DNA of 64,000 nucleotides from Apostichopus japonicus (taxonomy: Eukaryota > Echinodermata > Holothuroidea > Aspidochirotida > Stichopodidae): NCBI RefSeq assembly GCF_037975245.1, contig NC_092565.1:5992999-6056998 (forward strand), read 5' to 3'. Both the position numbers and the translations under genes were made by a program. This document shows, in pieces, positions 1-12,210 of the stretch. The first letter of the stretch is position 1. Each line of letters starts with the position of its first letter. Below the pieces are notes generated by a model. It was given only the letters and a program-made list of their open reading frames with translations, did not search any database and was not told the origin of the DNA.

Positions 1-531
1 TTCTTTTGGATATGTTAAAGAGGAACATAATTTAAGCATTCTCGTGAAATTTGCATTCAATTCCTCTGTACCGTTTTTGAGATATTGACAGTTGAAGTTG
101 CCCCCTGTCGTACCAAAAGTGAACTTGGTGAAAACAGGTGTGACGTCACTATTGCACACTGATAAGAAATGTTTTGTTTTCTTTTAAACTTTACGTCTAA
201 TTTTACACTCCACGACTGGATGCATCCATCATGTGAATGTACCATAGGTACAGTATTGGTATTTTATAAACTTCACATCTCCCTTAGACAAACTAGTAAC
301 ACGATCCAATCCAAGGTCGAATCAATAGACTGCAAAAATAAATAAATAAAAAACAAAACAATATTTGTCAGTGTGCAACTGTGACATCACACCTGTTTAC
401 TTCAAGTTCACTTTTGGTAGAATATCAGATAACTTCAACTGTCAATATCTCAAAAACAGTACATGTAAGGAATTGAATGAAAATTTCACTACAATGCTAA
501 TATTACGTTCCTCTGTAACATATCAAAAAGA
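1..531. repeat. Imperfect inverted repeat, two 163-bp arms
   Basis: Read on the minus strand, 369-531 aligns along its length with 1-163. Shared blocks include GAGATATTGACAGTTGAAGT, ACCAAAAGTGAACTTG, AACAGGTGTGA, TGCATTCAATTCC-like and AGAGGAAC. The spacer is about 205 bp. The left arm begins at the window edge and may extend further. A third, more diverged copy lies at about 28510-28625, so this is an interspersed family inserted twice in opposite orientation or a fold-back element. Confidence 0.8.
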
Positions 532-742
532 CATTTTTGACCTGGACTATTTTTTGAACATATTTTGGAAATCTTCTCTGTCAATGAAAATTGAGAACTG
601 CATTCCTGTTGTTTTTAACGTCGTCAACCTATCATTGTGTGCATAGTAGCCCGATTCATAACGACTCATATAATCAATTTCTGAACTCTGAAGGCAAAGT
701 TCGTTTCTGTGAATTCTGGCCTGCATATGTCATGTCACATAC
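1..742 (-). other. SLC49A3 intron 4 (partial), filled by an inverted repeat
   Basis: The donor of exon 4 opens an intron that runs off the window. Positions 1-163 and 369-531 are imperfect inverted copies of each other (see repeat entry); the rest shows no exon. Confidence 0.75.
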
Positions 743-877
743 CTTTTTGATGCCAGTGAAGAACGGTTCACTATCCATGGCTGCACTAGCACTGGGAGGA
801 ATCTCAGGTTTTCCTTTGTAGATGCAAAGGCTCGCCATGAAACAGCCGATAGCACCTGGAACTATAAACCAACCAAG
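743..877 (-). CDS. SLC49A3: SLC49A3 (MFSD7) transporter, coding exon 4 (last exon inside the window)
   Basis: 45 codons (residues 218-262), phase 0; acceptor TTCCTTACAG|CTTGGT, donor AAAAAG|GTATGTGAC. Product: LGWFIVPGAIGCFMASLCIY (TM6) followed by the central cytosolic loop KGKPEIPPSASAA...FFTGIKK. Human SLC49A3 has a matching TM6 and PPTPPSAGA loop. The donor and the missing C-terminal half (TM7-12, about 250-300 residues in relatives) show that the gene continues leftward past the window edge. I found no further exon between 1 and 742, where an inverted repeat fills most of the space. Confidence 0.92.
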
Positions 878-1431
878 CTGTAAGGAAAGCAGATAATTTC
901 AGTTACAAGGAGTTTAAAAATCACAGGTCATGTTTCAGGGCAACTTTGCATATTTAGTAAAAACCAGAAAAAGACAAAGTTTAGTGGTGACGATGCCTAA
1001 ACAATGATGCCTAAACAAATATATATTCATAGTGTGGTAAGCCGTAAAAGTTCATAAACATGTACTTATGCACACCATAATGAAGAGGGTTATATATCAA
1101 TTGACTAATGCAGCAACATATCAAGAAAGACCGTATCAGTTATCATGTGGAGAAAGCATCAACCGTTTTTAATTCACTGGTAAGGATTTTACGGTATAGA
1201 ATGTTTAGTCCAATTCCTATGTGAAATTGTGAAATATATACTTTCGACACACAGATTGTATGAATAAAGGAAATTTATGTTACCAATTTTGAGCTGGCAA
1301 ATCCTTCTTAAGATAAATTGCTATTTATAGACTGACAGCTCTACATGACATTGTTTAAATGCACTGTGAAATATTTTGACAACCTGCAAGTCATCTGGTA
1401 TAAATTACAAAGCAATTTGCCCAATTTGAGA

Positions 1432-1545
1432 CCACTTGAGATAACCTTTTGACCCCTTCAGCCAATTCTCTACCATTTGAGATAACCTTTTGACCTCTTC
1501 AGCCAATTTTCTACCATTTGAGAAAACCTGTTGACCCCTTCAAAC
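1432..1545. repeat. 41-bp tandem repeat, about 2.8 copies
   Basis: Units begin at 1432, 1473 and 1514 with CCA(C/T)TTGAGATAACC; each continues TTTTGACC-CTTCAGCCAATT. Spacing is exactly 41 bp. Confidence 0.85.
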
Positions 1546-3059
1546 TCAGAGGGTGAAACTAGATAAGGCCAAGTAGAATCTGCTTATTAAAATCAATACT
1601 ACATATCAACTTTCCAAGTATGAACTAAATCGGACATAACCTTGAAGAGATATTGACATTTACATAAGAATTTTAAAGCCTGGCCCACTCAATAATATTC
1701 GTGAGATGGGAACCACAAATACTGTAGGGTACATGTATATATCATGGACATCTACCTACCCAGTTTTCAACTTGAGATATCGTAGTTACAACCTTGTCAC
1801 TGTCATAACTCTAGCCGCGCCCATTCATGAATAATAATAAGAATCAATTTCTTGATTATATGACCATGTACCTATCATCAACTGACATCACCATACCACG
1901 AATGAACTAATTCGGACATACGGATCCAGAGATATTGCCATTATAAGATTTTCACATTAAGCCCCACCCACTCATCAATATGCATGAATGGGAACCACAA
2001 ACTATCAAGTTCTTGCAGTCACTAAGGTAGATCCACAAGACAGGAACAGGTATGAAGATCATCAAAGCTTTGCTTCTGGAGATATTGCGTTTAAAAAAAA
2101 GGCATCATTTTCACCCAAACTAACAACATTGGCTATATTAAAGTCAATTGCATATTTTGCAGACTGAGCTTCAGTTTGAAAATTCAGAGTAGATATAAAT
2201 TGAAATAACACAAACAATTGCTCTCACTGAAAGAAACATGTTTAGAACAACTTTAGAATTTGCAATATATGTACTGCAGGTGTAAAACCTTTTGAACGGC
2301 AAAGTTAACCTGCTTCATTGAAATTACACTTTGACTTATGTAAATGCTGCCCCAAAATATTACAAATTTTTAAGACACCTTACTTTAAAGACCCACTAAT
2401 AGTACTTTCTTCACAAAAGCTTCTGCCCAAATTAACCAGTCAGCTAAATACACCTCCATGATGTGCTCTACTGTATATATACACATTTTTGGGGTTCGTC
2501 ATACTCTTTGCACTAAAAGTTGATCAGGAAGAAAAGTTCAAATTTAGCAGTAAATACTGAAAAAGAATGAGTTCACCAGAATGAGGACACACAGTTGAAT
2601 ATTGAAACCAAATTTTCAAGCGCATAACCTATAGTAAGGTTTCAGTAACTGTCATGAAAGATCGGCATTAATAGTCATAAAAACTAGAAGCTAGAAGGTA
2701 GTAGATATTTGTGCTTTTCAATTTTCACTTTCAGTTGTTAACCTTGTACAGTTATATGAGTCTGAGATCAAATGTACGAAACAAAAACGTATTACGAACG
2801 TTCGAACAAGCTACGGATGACGGCAAATTAGGGGGAAGTATGACCAATGTTCACAAATTGACATTTCTGGAGAGGAAGTTTTCAGGTTTTGCCTTAAACA
2901 ACTGAAGTTTCTTTCAAGGTTTATCCTAACCATATAAAATTTGGTTGGATTACAAGATTAATTTAAAAGAGGATCTATGACTGAGCCCTTTCACTGAAAA
3001 ATAAAACTATCCCTTAGACAACTTGTAATGGCTCATGAAACTTAGATTTTCCAACAAGG

Positions 3060-3420
3060 CATACCTGTATATATATATATTACCTGGCCATATAAGGCAA
3101 CCCCATAATTCAACTCCTAAATGGCTAACTTGGGATTGTCCAACCAGGCGTAATACCTGACCATATTAGGAATCCCCATAAATATTCAACTCCTAAATGG
3201 CTAACTTGGATTGTCCAACAAAGCATATTACCTGGCCATATCAGGCAACCCCATAATTCAACTCCTAAACGGCTAAAGTGGATTGTCCAACTATGCGTAA
3301 TACCTGGCCATATTATGAAACCCCATAATACAACTCATAATGGCTAACGTGGATAGTCCAACAAGGCATATAATCTATATATAATACCTGGCCATATTAG
3401 GCAACCACATAGTAACCAGC
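3060..3420. repeat. 72-84-bp tandem repeat, about 4.5 copies
   Basis: ACCTGGCCATAT-type blocks start at 3082, 3154, 3230, 3302 and 3386. Between them recur AACCCCATAAT, CAACTCCTAAATGGCTAAC and GGATTGTCCAAC. Unit length varies by small insertions, including short (AT) runs. Confidence 0.85.
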
Positions 3421-3979
3421 CATTTGAAAGAATGGCTACTCTTTTGTATAGTGTTCTACAGTAGTGGGGTTGTACACTAACTACTGTGCTTTCCAGACTG
3501 AATATATAGCTACTGTACATAGCATCTGAGAACTATACAATGTCACATTAAAATAAGATTGAAAAATTGCATCTGGCAACAGTATGATGAGAATATGACC
3601 CATGCAGAATAACAGAAAAATCCCTTGTTTTATCTTCAAGAATAAACACACCATTATTCAGAAAGGATGAAGATTAACTTCTTACAAAATATTTTCATAT
3701 TCACCTGGGAAGAACTACATAAATTGTCACTATACTACATATATGTCCAATATTCTCTAAAAGGACAATGAAACAGCAACATTTTGAAACACTGTTTCCA
3801 CAGCAAAAATATTTGTCTTTGATGACATCATTGCACTTGCAAAGCTAAAATTAGACTACACAAACAACTGTGTCTTATGGTACGTTAGGGAAGACAATAC
3901 TTATATACAGTAGTGTGGAATACTGTCGCCTTTGTTTCCACACCAACGTTTCACAAGGACAGCATAGGGTACCACTCAC

Positions 3980-4282
3980 CATTACTGGAATATCTTTCGC
4001 CGTGTCCACAAGCATGGGAGACGCAACGAATGCGACGAGAATTCCCAACGGATTAGACGTCGACCCGATTGTATTGGCGAGGGCTCTGTGATTGTCTGGA
4101 AACCAAACAGCAGCCAGTTTCGTTGGGGCGAAGAGAAAGAAGGCTTGGGCTATTGCAGTCAGAGTCTGGCCAGCGAATACCACATAAACTGGGAGTTGGT
4201 CGTGATAATTGATGAGAAATTTCAAGGTGCTCACATATCGGACGATTAATCCAATCAAATTGAGCCAAGATCCTAGGACAAA
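3980..4282 (-). CDS. SLC49A3: SLC49A3 (MFSD7) transporter, coding exon 3
   Basis: 101 codons (residues 117-217), phase 0 at both ends; acceptor CTCCAG|TTTGTC and donor GTAATG|GTGAGT. The product starts FVLGSWLNLIGLIVRY (TM3), then GQTLTAIAQAFFLFAPTKL (TM4), the conserved KLAAVWFP loop, NPLGILVAFVASPML (TM5) and DIPVM. Each block has a direct counterpart in vertebrate SLC49A3 (LGAWLNF, GQSLCALAQ, KLAALWFP, NPLGVLVAN, DIPLM, from memory). No frameshift or stop interrupts it, and reading continues into exon 4 without a phase change, so the gene looks intact here. Confidence 0.95.
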
Positions 4283-5077
4283 CTGGAGTTACAAGAAAAT
4301 ATAGGAAAGTTTAGCCTGGTTGTCTTGTTTTTGCAATAACTTTACAAATGCACTTCTTACAGGACTTGCCAGAATAATGTTATACTATGTATTAATACGT
4401 TCACCTACCACAGATTCACACAGTACACAGACGGTAGCAGATGTACACACACTGTACCTATGAAAATCCAAGCCCACTTTATTTAATACTTTAGAATCAA
4501 GGCTCAAGTACTGTAGTTACTGAAAGATTGGCCATCAAGGTCAAGTCAAGTACTAGCTAAACTACAAATGTACCTACTGTACATAACCAATTTCAACCCA
4601 AACAAGGAGAGAAAGCTGAGCTTAGCAGTCCTATCCATACTGTAAATGTAACCTGAAGTGAGGGCAGGACTTGGCAAAATACCTGTATTTTAGCCTAGAA
4701 ATGACATAAACTACATACATGTACCGTAGTCCCTAATCAACCTAGTTTGGCAAGAAAACAGCATAATTGTGGTAAGAGCAAGTCTGCAATCTTACATCGT
4801 TATCAGAGATTAAGTTCGAGACAGCTGCCCCGATTGTCCTTTGAAAAGAGTAAGACTTATTTAACAGTGTAATGATATTCAGACTGAGTGAACAGAACTA
4901 ACATATTATTTTAGGGTACTTTTGATGAAATTCACCCAGAAAGTGGGTCATCTCTGAACAACCATGAGAAATGAGCCAATCCTATTAACAGTGCACTGAA
5001 GTCAGATCCCCACCCCATGACCCCTCCCAATTTAAAAAAAAAAAAATTTAAGTTGATACAACCATCTATGAACTTAC
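4283..5077 (-). other. SLC49A3 intron 2
   Basis: 795-bp intron bounded by GTAAGTT donor and CTCCAG acceptor. A poly(A) run sits near 5034-5046. Nothing else recognisable. Confidence 0.8.
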
Positions 5078-5236
5078 AGCAGCTCTGAGGCCATGGGTGT
5101 CAAGCACCCATATAGCTAAAAGTCCAAATGGAATTGTGGCCACCATGAAGACGATTGAAAGCCCATTGATAACATTGGCGGAGGTATGGTAGTATTCAGC
5201 TGCTGGGTAAGCGACGGGGGCAAATGAAATCCATGC
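5078..5236 (-). CDS. SLC49A3: SLC49A3 (MFSD7) transporter, coding exon 2
   Basis: 53 codons (residues 64-116), phase 0 at both ends; acceptor TTTCCTCAG|GCATGG and donor GCT|GTAAGTT. The product begins AWISFAPVA and contains TM2 and the MFS motif-A region after it, AIWVLDTHGLRAA (D-x-x-G-x-R). By memory human SLC49A3 has LWLSFAPVA and AIWILDSVGLRAA at the same places. This is closer than SLC49A4/DIRC2 (WLLDKRGLR) and is the best single piece of evidence for the SLC49A3 assignment. An ATG-initiated open frame extends 24 codons upstream of the acceptor; those codons are intronic. Confidence 0.93.
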
Positions 5237-6042
5237 CTGAGGAAATAAAAAGTCTAAACTTGTTATATATGTTAAGAATACAGTACATGTATGGGCACTA
5301 ATCTCCAAGCTATTACATCTTTGGGAGGTGGGGGGGGGGAGGCATCACATTTTAATATATTTATACAAAATTTACACAAAAGGTCAACATAATTGATCAT
5401 TTTTATAGCATTCCAATACCTGTTTACCATTAGCATTGTTGTAAAAATTCAAATTCGCGCAATTTGATCGCATTTGGAATAAACGTTTAGTAAAAAGCCA
5501 CTTGCAATTATTATTTTTTAGTTTTCCTGTCTATTATCCATTAGTAACATCTTGTAAAATTCCTTGTCAGTCTTTCATTCTATGAAATAAACGAATGAAT
5601 AAATAATAATTGTGAGAATTCTTTCAAATTACAAACTTGATGTTTCCAAATACCCTTTGGCAATTTTGGTCATTTTCGTTGTGGATTTCAATTGCGATGG
5701 AAAAAGTGGTTACAATTTGACTTACTACAGTGTCTATCAGTGCATATGTGTAATACTAGAATCAGTGCACATACAGTATGTATAACTATAAGAAAGCACA
5801 TGTGAATCATGGGGACACGCGAAGTTACCGTACACCACCATACAATTTAATTATGTTAATATGAAGCTACAAAATCATGAAATTGTACTGGTTTGCATTG
5901 AAACATACTGTACATATAGGCTACACACAAGAGGTCATGCCAGATGGGCGGCAGTGCACTGAATCACAGGACTGAGATGGCCACCCTATTCTATAGGTAG
6001 GACAGTCTGTAACTAGGTCAAACTCAAAGCTTGCATACTTAC
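5237..6042 (-). other. SLC49A3 intron 1
   Basis: 806-bp intron, phase 0, GTAAGT donor and CCTCAG acceptor. It contains a short poly-G tract at 5327-5341. No further structure noted. Confidence 0.8.
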
Positions 6043-6231
6043 CATAGCATTTGATATATTCATGACACATAATACCATGAGTATGTACCAACGTAGGGGA
6101 TCAGGTCTATACTGAAGCGCTCCAGTACCTATGCCAGGAGTCCGACTCACACCATCTTGTGAATTTACAGAATTGTAGTTGAAGGTGTCACCTTTGGAAT
6201 CAGCAAGCAGAGGCTGTCGTTGTGAAGACAT
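6043..6231 (-). CDS. SLC49A3: SLC49A3 (MFSD7) transporter, coding exon 1
   Basis: Encodes residues 1-63 of a 12-TM-type major-facilitator protein of the SLC49 family (relatives: FLVCR1/2, SLC49A4/DIRC2). The start ATG has an in-frame TAA nine codons upstream (TAA ATA TCT AAT CAG ...), which fixes it unless a 5' intron exists. Residues 1-46 are a polar, presumably cytosolic tail containing RQPLL (residues 5-9), a dileucine-type sorting motif. Hydrophobic TM1 begins near residue 48 and continues into exon 2. The exon ends ..NISNAM at a clean donor (ATG|GTAAGT), phase 0; human SLC49A3 has a comparable NCSNAT stretch at the same point. The family call rests on exons 2-4; the exact substrate of SLC49A3 is not something the sequence can show. 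Confidence 0.88.
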
Positions 6232-6683
6232 GATTCTCCTTGCCTGATTAGATATTTAACAGGAATACAATCTTTGCGACTGCTATCAAGACTAAGAATG
6301 ATAGTTGATACCACTACTATAGAACTAGTACTAGTTGACGTTGTGATTTGACTATCCTAGGCATATGCATCCACCTAGCCAAGCCGACGTTCGGATGAGA
6401 TTCGTTGTTAGGATACTGTAGACGTGACTCGACGTGAAAGAGCTTTCCTTAGGCAAGGCCTAACGTTAGGCTAAAGCTAGCAATAGCAGACACAGAGTCT
6501 TGTCGGCTAGGGGGACGTTCTACTGAAATTACAGTCTGAATTTGCACATGATAGTGCAGTCAGGATAATTGCTGATAACTCTTCAGGATCATGCCATTTA
6601 TGGAAGACAGGATTTTAACTGGCAGACGAGGACTCCTGGCAACACCCACAAAAATCGTAGCTCACAGCTAGCCCAACGGGAGT

Positions 6684-7277
6684 AATTATAGAATACAGGG
6701 CCACTCGATGATACTATCTGAGCATCCGGATGCGCGGATGCTCAGTCTCACCCCAGTACGAATGTAAGTAAAAATGTCAAAGTCCCAGTTCTTTCTTTTT
6801 GAGTGGATGCGCGGATGCGTGGATGCGGAGTCAAAAATTTCCTAAGTCCTTTGCTAGTACTTCTGTGGTGGAATTTTAGAGGGCGTCACACATGTACGGA
6901 TGCCTTTTAAGAACGACACACTATTGATGTGGAATATCTTCGTACATACGGGACTTTCAGTATTGGAAATACGTGATGGTATATGTCGAAACTAGTACTC
7001 CCGGGGTGGATGCGCGGATGCGGAGTCAAAATGAAATACGTGATGGAAATTAGAGGGAGTCAAAATGAAATATGTGATGGTATATGGGGAAACTTTCGAA
7101 AATTATTTAAGTCCATTCCTAGTACTGCCGGGGTGGATGCGCGGATGCGCGGATGCGGAGTCAAAATGAAATACGTGATGGAATTTTAGAGGGCGTCATA
7201 CGTGAACGGACATGTACAGACACACCGCGCATCCGGATGCTGGGAAGAGTTAATGAATGGCCCTGTATTCTATAATT
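6684..7277. mobile_element. 594-bp terminal-inverted-repeat element (MITE-like) with GGATGCGC repeats
   Basis: The ends are perfect inverted repeats over 20 bp (AATTATAGAATACAGGGCCA against its complement at 7258-7277). A second inverted block, GCATCCGGATGCGCGG, lies about 20-30 bp inside each end. The interior has diverged direct repeats carrying GGGGTGGATGCGCGGATGCG and AGTCAAAATGAAATACGTGA, near 6996-7045 and 7130-7185, and a weaker one near 6803-6835. No open frame of transposase type is present, so it is non-autonomous. Its left end is about 450 bp upstream of the SLC49A3 start codon and could carry or disturb promoter sequence. Confidence 0.8.
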
Positions 7278-10200
7278 GTACCGCCCAACGTATGGTTTGA
7301 ACTGGGCAATTTTGTATAGTACAATCAGTGAGTTGTTATGTAACAATACCAATGTTCACGCCCGTACTTGTATATTGTAGCAAACCAACTGCATGCATTT
7401 CACTGACCATTGAACCATTTAACAAATGCTAGATATGAAAACGTTCATCTAGTGTACGGCAGAAAAGTACACACAAATGGCATTTGATGAGATTCTCCAG
7501 CTAGTATTCGACATTTATTTCATCTTTAGATAATCAACGTGGATTTAAAGAGGGTATCGAATGTTGTAGATTAAATGTTTCACAGTTTAATAGCAGTTGT
7601 GAAAATGGTCATTCTTTGAGTCATGTGGTATGGTCACAAGATAATAAATATTAGCAGGTGATAATCAGGTGATTGATAAAAAAGTGGCGCTATTGTGAAA
7701 ATGATAAACAATAACTTTCGATACTTGTTATTGTAGCGTGCGTGCGCGCACATTATTGGCCTTACTGGTCAAGTGAACGACGCTACATGACTGGACGTTG
7801 AAACTTAAAAGTTTTATATAGTCTCTGTACATTTGCAGTTTCAGAGACTAGCTGCGTAGCTAACTTATTCTGCGCCTGTCACGGCGCTCATAAGCGCCCT
7901 TACTTTTGTAGGTAACTATACATGACTATTCTCCATGGAGTGTTCTCCGCCGGCCCAAAAAATAACACAATGAACAACCGAAAAGTTCTTCATAATACTG
8001 CAAGCTCATAATGGGCACTACAATACTGCATATTTGCAGGCAAATGCAGTTCTAGTTGGATCAGGGATTTGTATTGTGCCCCAGCTGATAATTTCCTCCT
8101 AACAGCCAGACTGGTTCGCGTGACTTCCTCGCTGTCATCATATATTCCCGGCCTAGGTAATGAATAGTACGGCAATTAGTACCCGCTTAGAGTCTTGAAT
8201 AAGTTTTAAAACTCTTTAAGATGCATGCAGGAAGCCAGTGCATTGAATGAAGCAGAAATCGCATCCTTATATGATAATGATTCATTTGACAAACCATCCG
8301 TATACCTTCGCAATAGCTTGATCTTACTATAAAAAAAAAAACAGCAACTTACAAATGTAGGCTACTAATGATAGATTTTGAAAATAGAAACACATACCTG
8401 AAGAAATTCACATTGTCATAGAACGTAACATGTGGAATTATATTAATTCACGTATTTACTCTTATTTGTATAGGAAAGCATATAGGCCTAAAGGAAACGA
8501 AATCTATAATTGAACTTGAACTTGAAGAAGATCGCGAAACTTTACTCTCCTATGCCACCTTTACCCACTCCCATGTTCTTGACAAGACTGCAGGCTGATA
8601 TTGAGTGGTTGATGATATGACTGAGGTCTATGGTGCTCTAACTGAAAGAAAAATGAGGACCGTTTTCTCCATATATTCTTCAAGATTAAAGTTCTTCTTA
8701 CAAGCAGGATTTGGAATCTCTTTAGAGCAAGATGTCGTTTGCTCGGTGTCTATAGGCTTATAGCACGACCGTACAATGTGTGACGCTAGCACTCTACGTG
8801 AGCTAACTCCCTCCCACCCCCCCCCCCCACCCGCCCACCCCAACCTCGTACCGTATGTATACTAGCTTTTCCCGTGTTGTCTCTTATGCCAATACTAACA
8901 CGATCGCATTTCTTGAATGATTATTTAGAACATTTTCCAAACTCTCCTCTCTTTACAATGTGCAATCACCTCTGTGCTATGGCCGTTAATGCTGGTATAA
9001 ATGTGGGGGGGGGGGGGGGGAGACTTCCAAGTATAACAGTATAGTAAACGCAAAGATCATTGATTCTTTAAGGAGAGTAAACTAAGTTTGGTCTTCGCAG
9101 CTATTCACGCTACTGATGAAGACTGGTCGCTATGATGCCTATTAGCATGATTCTGGAACTCAAACTGTTGCTGTAACAGAAAGATATAACCGCAGATAAA
9201 TTGTATAACAATGGATGTTATGCATTTTTAATGACACAAACGGCGTGCGATAGCAAGGCCATGCTGCACCCATATCAGAATTAATGGCATTTAACTAGCA
9301 AATGTTAGTATATAGTATCACCTATTTGTATCCTCCAACAAAACTTGAATCAGCAGTCTGGCTGAAGTTTCGGCAAACGTACGGCGATCTTTTCTATTCA
9401 CCTTTCTGAATTAGTTGTTTGTAGAAGTGATATTTTAAGACACATTCAAACAGGATACCCGGCGGAGTTGTGGTTCTAAATGAAACAAACAATTCATCAA
9501 ATTTTAAAGTGTACAAGTTAGGTCAGCATACACTATTATCATACAGTTTCTTGATAGATGGTGAAGCCCACGCACATAATCACACCCTTCGTCCAATTTT
9601 CGGTCAGTAAGACTAAAATGCCGGCAACCATAGGCCTATTTTGATATGGAATGGGGTTTAAACTCCAAACAAATTTGTTTGGCTAGGGAAGGGGAACGGA
9701 GGGGGATGCAATGAGCCCGTGCCATGCCCCCCTTGACGTCGCGAGTGGGGCTAACCACTCTTTGAAACAGCACGTGGAGGTCAAAAGTCCACTGGTGAGG
9801 AAAGGGGGGGGGGTTGCATATACAATGATCATCGATGGCGCGGTATCATCCTCATACAGTGTCTATACGGGAGCGAGCAAGGCCAAATATTAAGACAACG
9901 TATTTAAATAGCGCCATATCTTTTCTACACTTCCACGTTACCATGTTAGAGTTGACACCATGGATCAAAACAAACAAAAATAACCATCTTTAACTCAAGT
10001 AAATAATGACGTCATAATGACATTACATTGAGATCTATATAAATAATTAACTTTATTTTATCAATATCAACGATCAACCATGAAACATCAAATCCAAACG
10101 GTACAGGACTTTTAAATTACAAAAATGAATAAAGTACTTTTCATTACTCAAAGCGGCACCGCTAATCTATGAAAAGGGGCACTTTTGCTGTATTTTTTTT

Positions 10201-10860
10201 TTTTTTACAAAACTGGTTGGGGTGGGGCACTGGCTCTGTTTTGCCCTACTCAGCCGCCCGTCTGTCGGCCGACATCTTGATTGTCATCACGTGGTAAGGT
10301 CAAGTTTTCAGCTAAAATTGCACCCTTTTGCATACTTGCCATTGTTAGCATGAAATAGTATAACACTTTGTAGTTGGCCTGTTATGGCGCAAAGAAAAAC
10401 AAAAACATGGAAGTTGGCGGGAAATGCACTATACCGTACGTTATTTAAATGTGTGTTAACGATATTGCAACAAGCTATAATGTTTAAAGTACACTTGATC
10501 TACTGTCATAACCTCGCTTCTTTTCCTGTGACTCCTACCTTAGGCTATACATACATTGCTTTTAAAAGTATGCCAACCCTCAGTGAGCATTTTGACCGCG
10601 TTTTGATATTCCTCGCCAATATAATTATATCCGATGTGAAATTGAATTGAATTGAATGTTGTCCCAAATAGTTATTAATAAACTAAAACGATACAGTGTT
10701 TTTTCCAAAACCTGACAAGGAGCAAGTTGAAAGTAGGTCGCATGTTTCGTTGGTTCAACAATCGTACAGACGTTGTCACCATAATTCGAAAATGATGAAA
10801 AGTGCTTAAAAACCGAGCGATAACATCGCTGTGCTTAAAATCATGGGGGATAAAATAAAA
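7278..10860. other. Intergenic, no gene recognised
   Basis: Unique-looking AT-rich DNA with poly-C/poly-G runs (8817-8829, 9005-9021, 9806-9816) and a poly(T) run (10192-10206). A perfect CRE palindrome TGACGTCA lies at 10007-10014. The open frames here show no domain I recognise. Confidence 0.6.
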
Positions 10861-10866
10861 TATAAC

Positions 10867-10956
10867 TCGCCGAGAGCGGTAACCAGCTGTCATTGGAAAC
10901 TGTGAAGGACCTCCTTGAAATTATATGAAATTGTTTTTCATATAATCTCTCGGCGA
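10867..10956. repeat. Small nested hairpin
   Basis: TCGCCGAGAG (10867-10876) pairs with CTCTCGGCGA (10947-10956). Inside, ATTATATGAAA pairs with TTTCATATAAT around a short loop near 10930. It may be the remnant of a short inverted-repeat element. Confidence 0.55.
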
Positions 10957-11582
10957 TAAATCTGGATGCGTTAATTACTATTGAATGGTATTTATAGGAA
11001 GTCTAGATAATGTAGTACGATAGTAACTCGAATATAACCGAGGAGTCGATTTTGTTTTTAATAAAAGAAAAACTTCAAGACTGTCGCTTAGTGAATATTA
11101 CCTCGTTTTAATAGTTCGATGGCTTCGAGATAACTCGGAATAGTTGCAAATGGCGGGATATGTTTGCTTAATCGTTTCCGGTTTGTAAATATGTATGGTC
11201 GGTATACACCTATTATGGGGAGTGTGTATACATGAGACTATAATATGTATGTTTGGTATAGGATTGTTGTATGTGTGTATGTATGTGTGTTTGAGGACGG
11301 TAGCCCAACCAGACGTAAAAGGGGGAGTTTACAACAACTGAAAATAGGATGGAAAAAAAAAACGAACAAAACAGGATATTGCAGAAAAATGGAGATACAA
11401 GAAACTTCTATTTGCGATTCAATTGCAAATATAATATACCATTTAGTTTTGTGCTTCGCTCCTTCTTACTTACAACATATACTACTTTGTGGACCTGGTC
11501 GGGATGACGTCATCACTCGTTGCTAGGGAGTGTTGAATCACTCGGATTGGTGGGGGGAGGGAGGTAGAGGGGGATGTATAAC

Positions 11583-12120
11583 AGGCGCGTATCCAGGATT
11601 TTCTAACCCGGGGGGCGCGAATTACTATCTAAGCGGAGCGCCACCATCGGTTGGCGCGCAGCGTACAAGAAAATTTCTTGTTTTGATACCACCCAGATCA
11701 CCGGAAACGGCACTTCTCGGGCTTGAAATGAGCAACCAGATGTACACTTTTTGCCTAAGAACCAAGTATTTCCTAATAGTTTTTTTTTTCATCCATAAAC
11801 TTTTTGAAGATTGTCAACCCGGCACACATCATGTTCGACCTGATCGCATCTCCTGTGGGTCATTGCTTTTGTAGGTGATTCTACGTCGCGGCCCACAATA
11901 CCCGTCAGCCCCACTTTTCAAGGTTTTAAGCCCATTATTTGTTCAGAAATTTTCGAAAATTCAGACACAGTTAATTTATTGGTGTAGAAATATTAAAACC
12001 TCTTATAACGGCTATTATAAAACTTGGTTGAAGGAAATGAAAAAAATAGCAGATATTTCCGAAACCGAACACTACACACATAGGCGTAGGAGGCGCGGCG
12101 GGGGGTGCAGCCCCTAATTC
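11583..12120. repeat. Interspersed repeat with GCGCGTATCC and GGCGTAGGAGG ends
   Basis: Starts ACAGGCGCGTATCCAGG followed by a G/C run (GGGGGGCGCG) and ends near AGGCGTAGGAGGCGCGGCGG. Positions about 11635-11725 share GCGCCACCATCGGTTGGCGCG, AGCGTACAAGAAAATTT and CCCAGATC with 13995-14163, placing both in one family. Boundaries are approximate and no coding capacity was seen. Confidence 0.5.
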
Positions 12121-12210
12121 GCCATTACTAATGTAAAAGAGAGTTTTGACATAATTGGACCTCCATGCTTTTTATACATCTACATAAGACATTTCGTTGT
12201 TTTCATTATG

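Larger units (their letters stand above)
878..3979 (-). other. SLC49A3 intron 3
   Basis: 3.1-kb intron between exons 3 and 4. It carries a 41-bp triplicate (1432-1545) and a ~75-bp tandem repeat (3060-3420). It also carries two diverged direct copies of one interspersed repeat, about 1620-1720 and 1900-2000, sharing GAACTAA-TCGGACATA, GAGATATTG and ATGGGAACCACAAA. No exon or RNA gene was seen. Confidence 0.75.
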
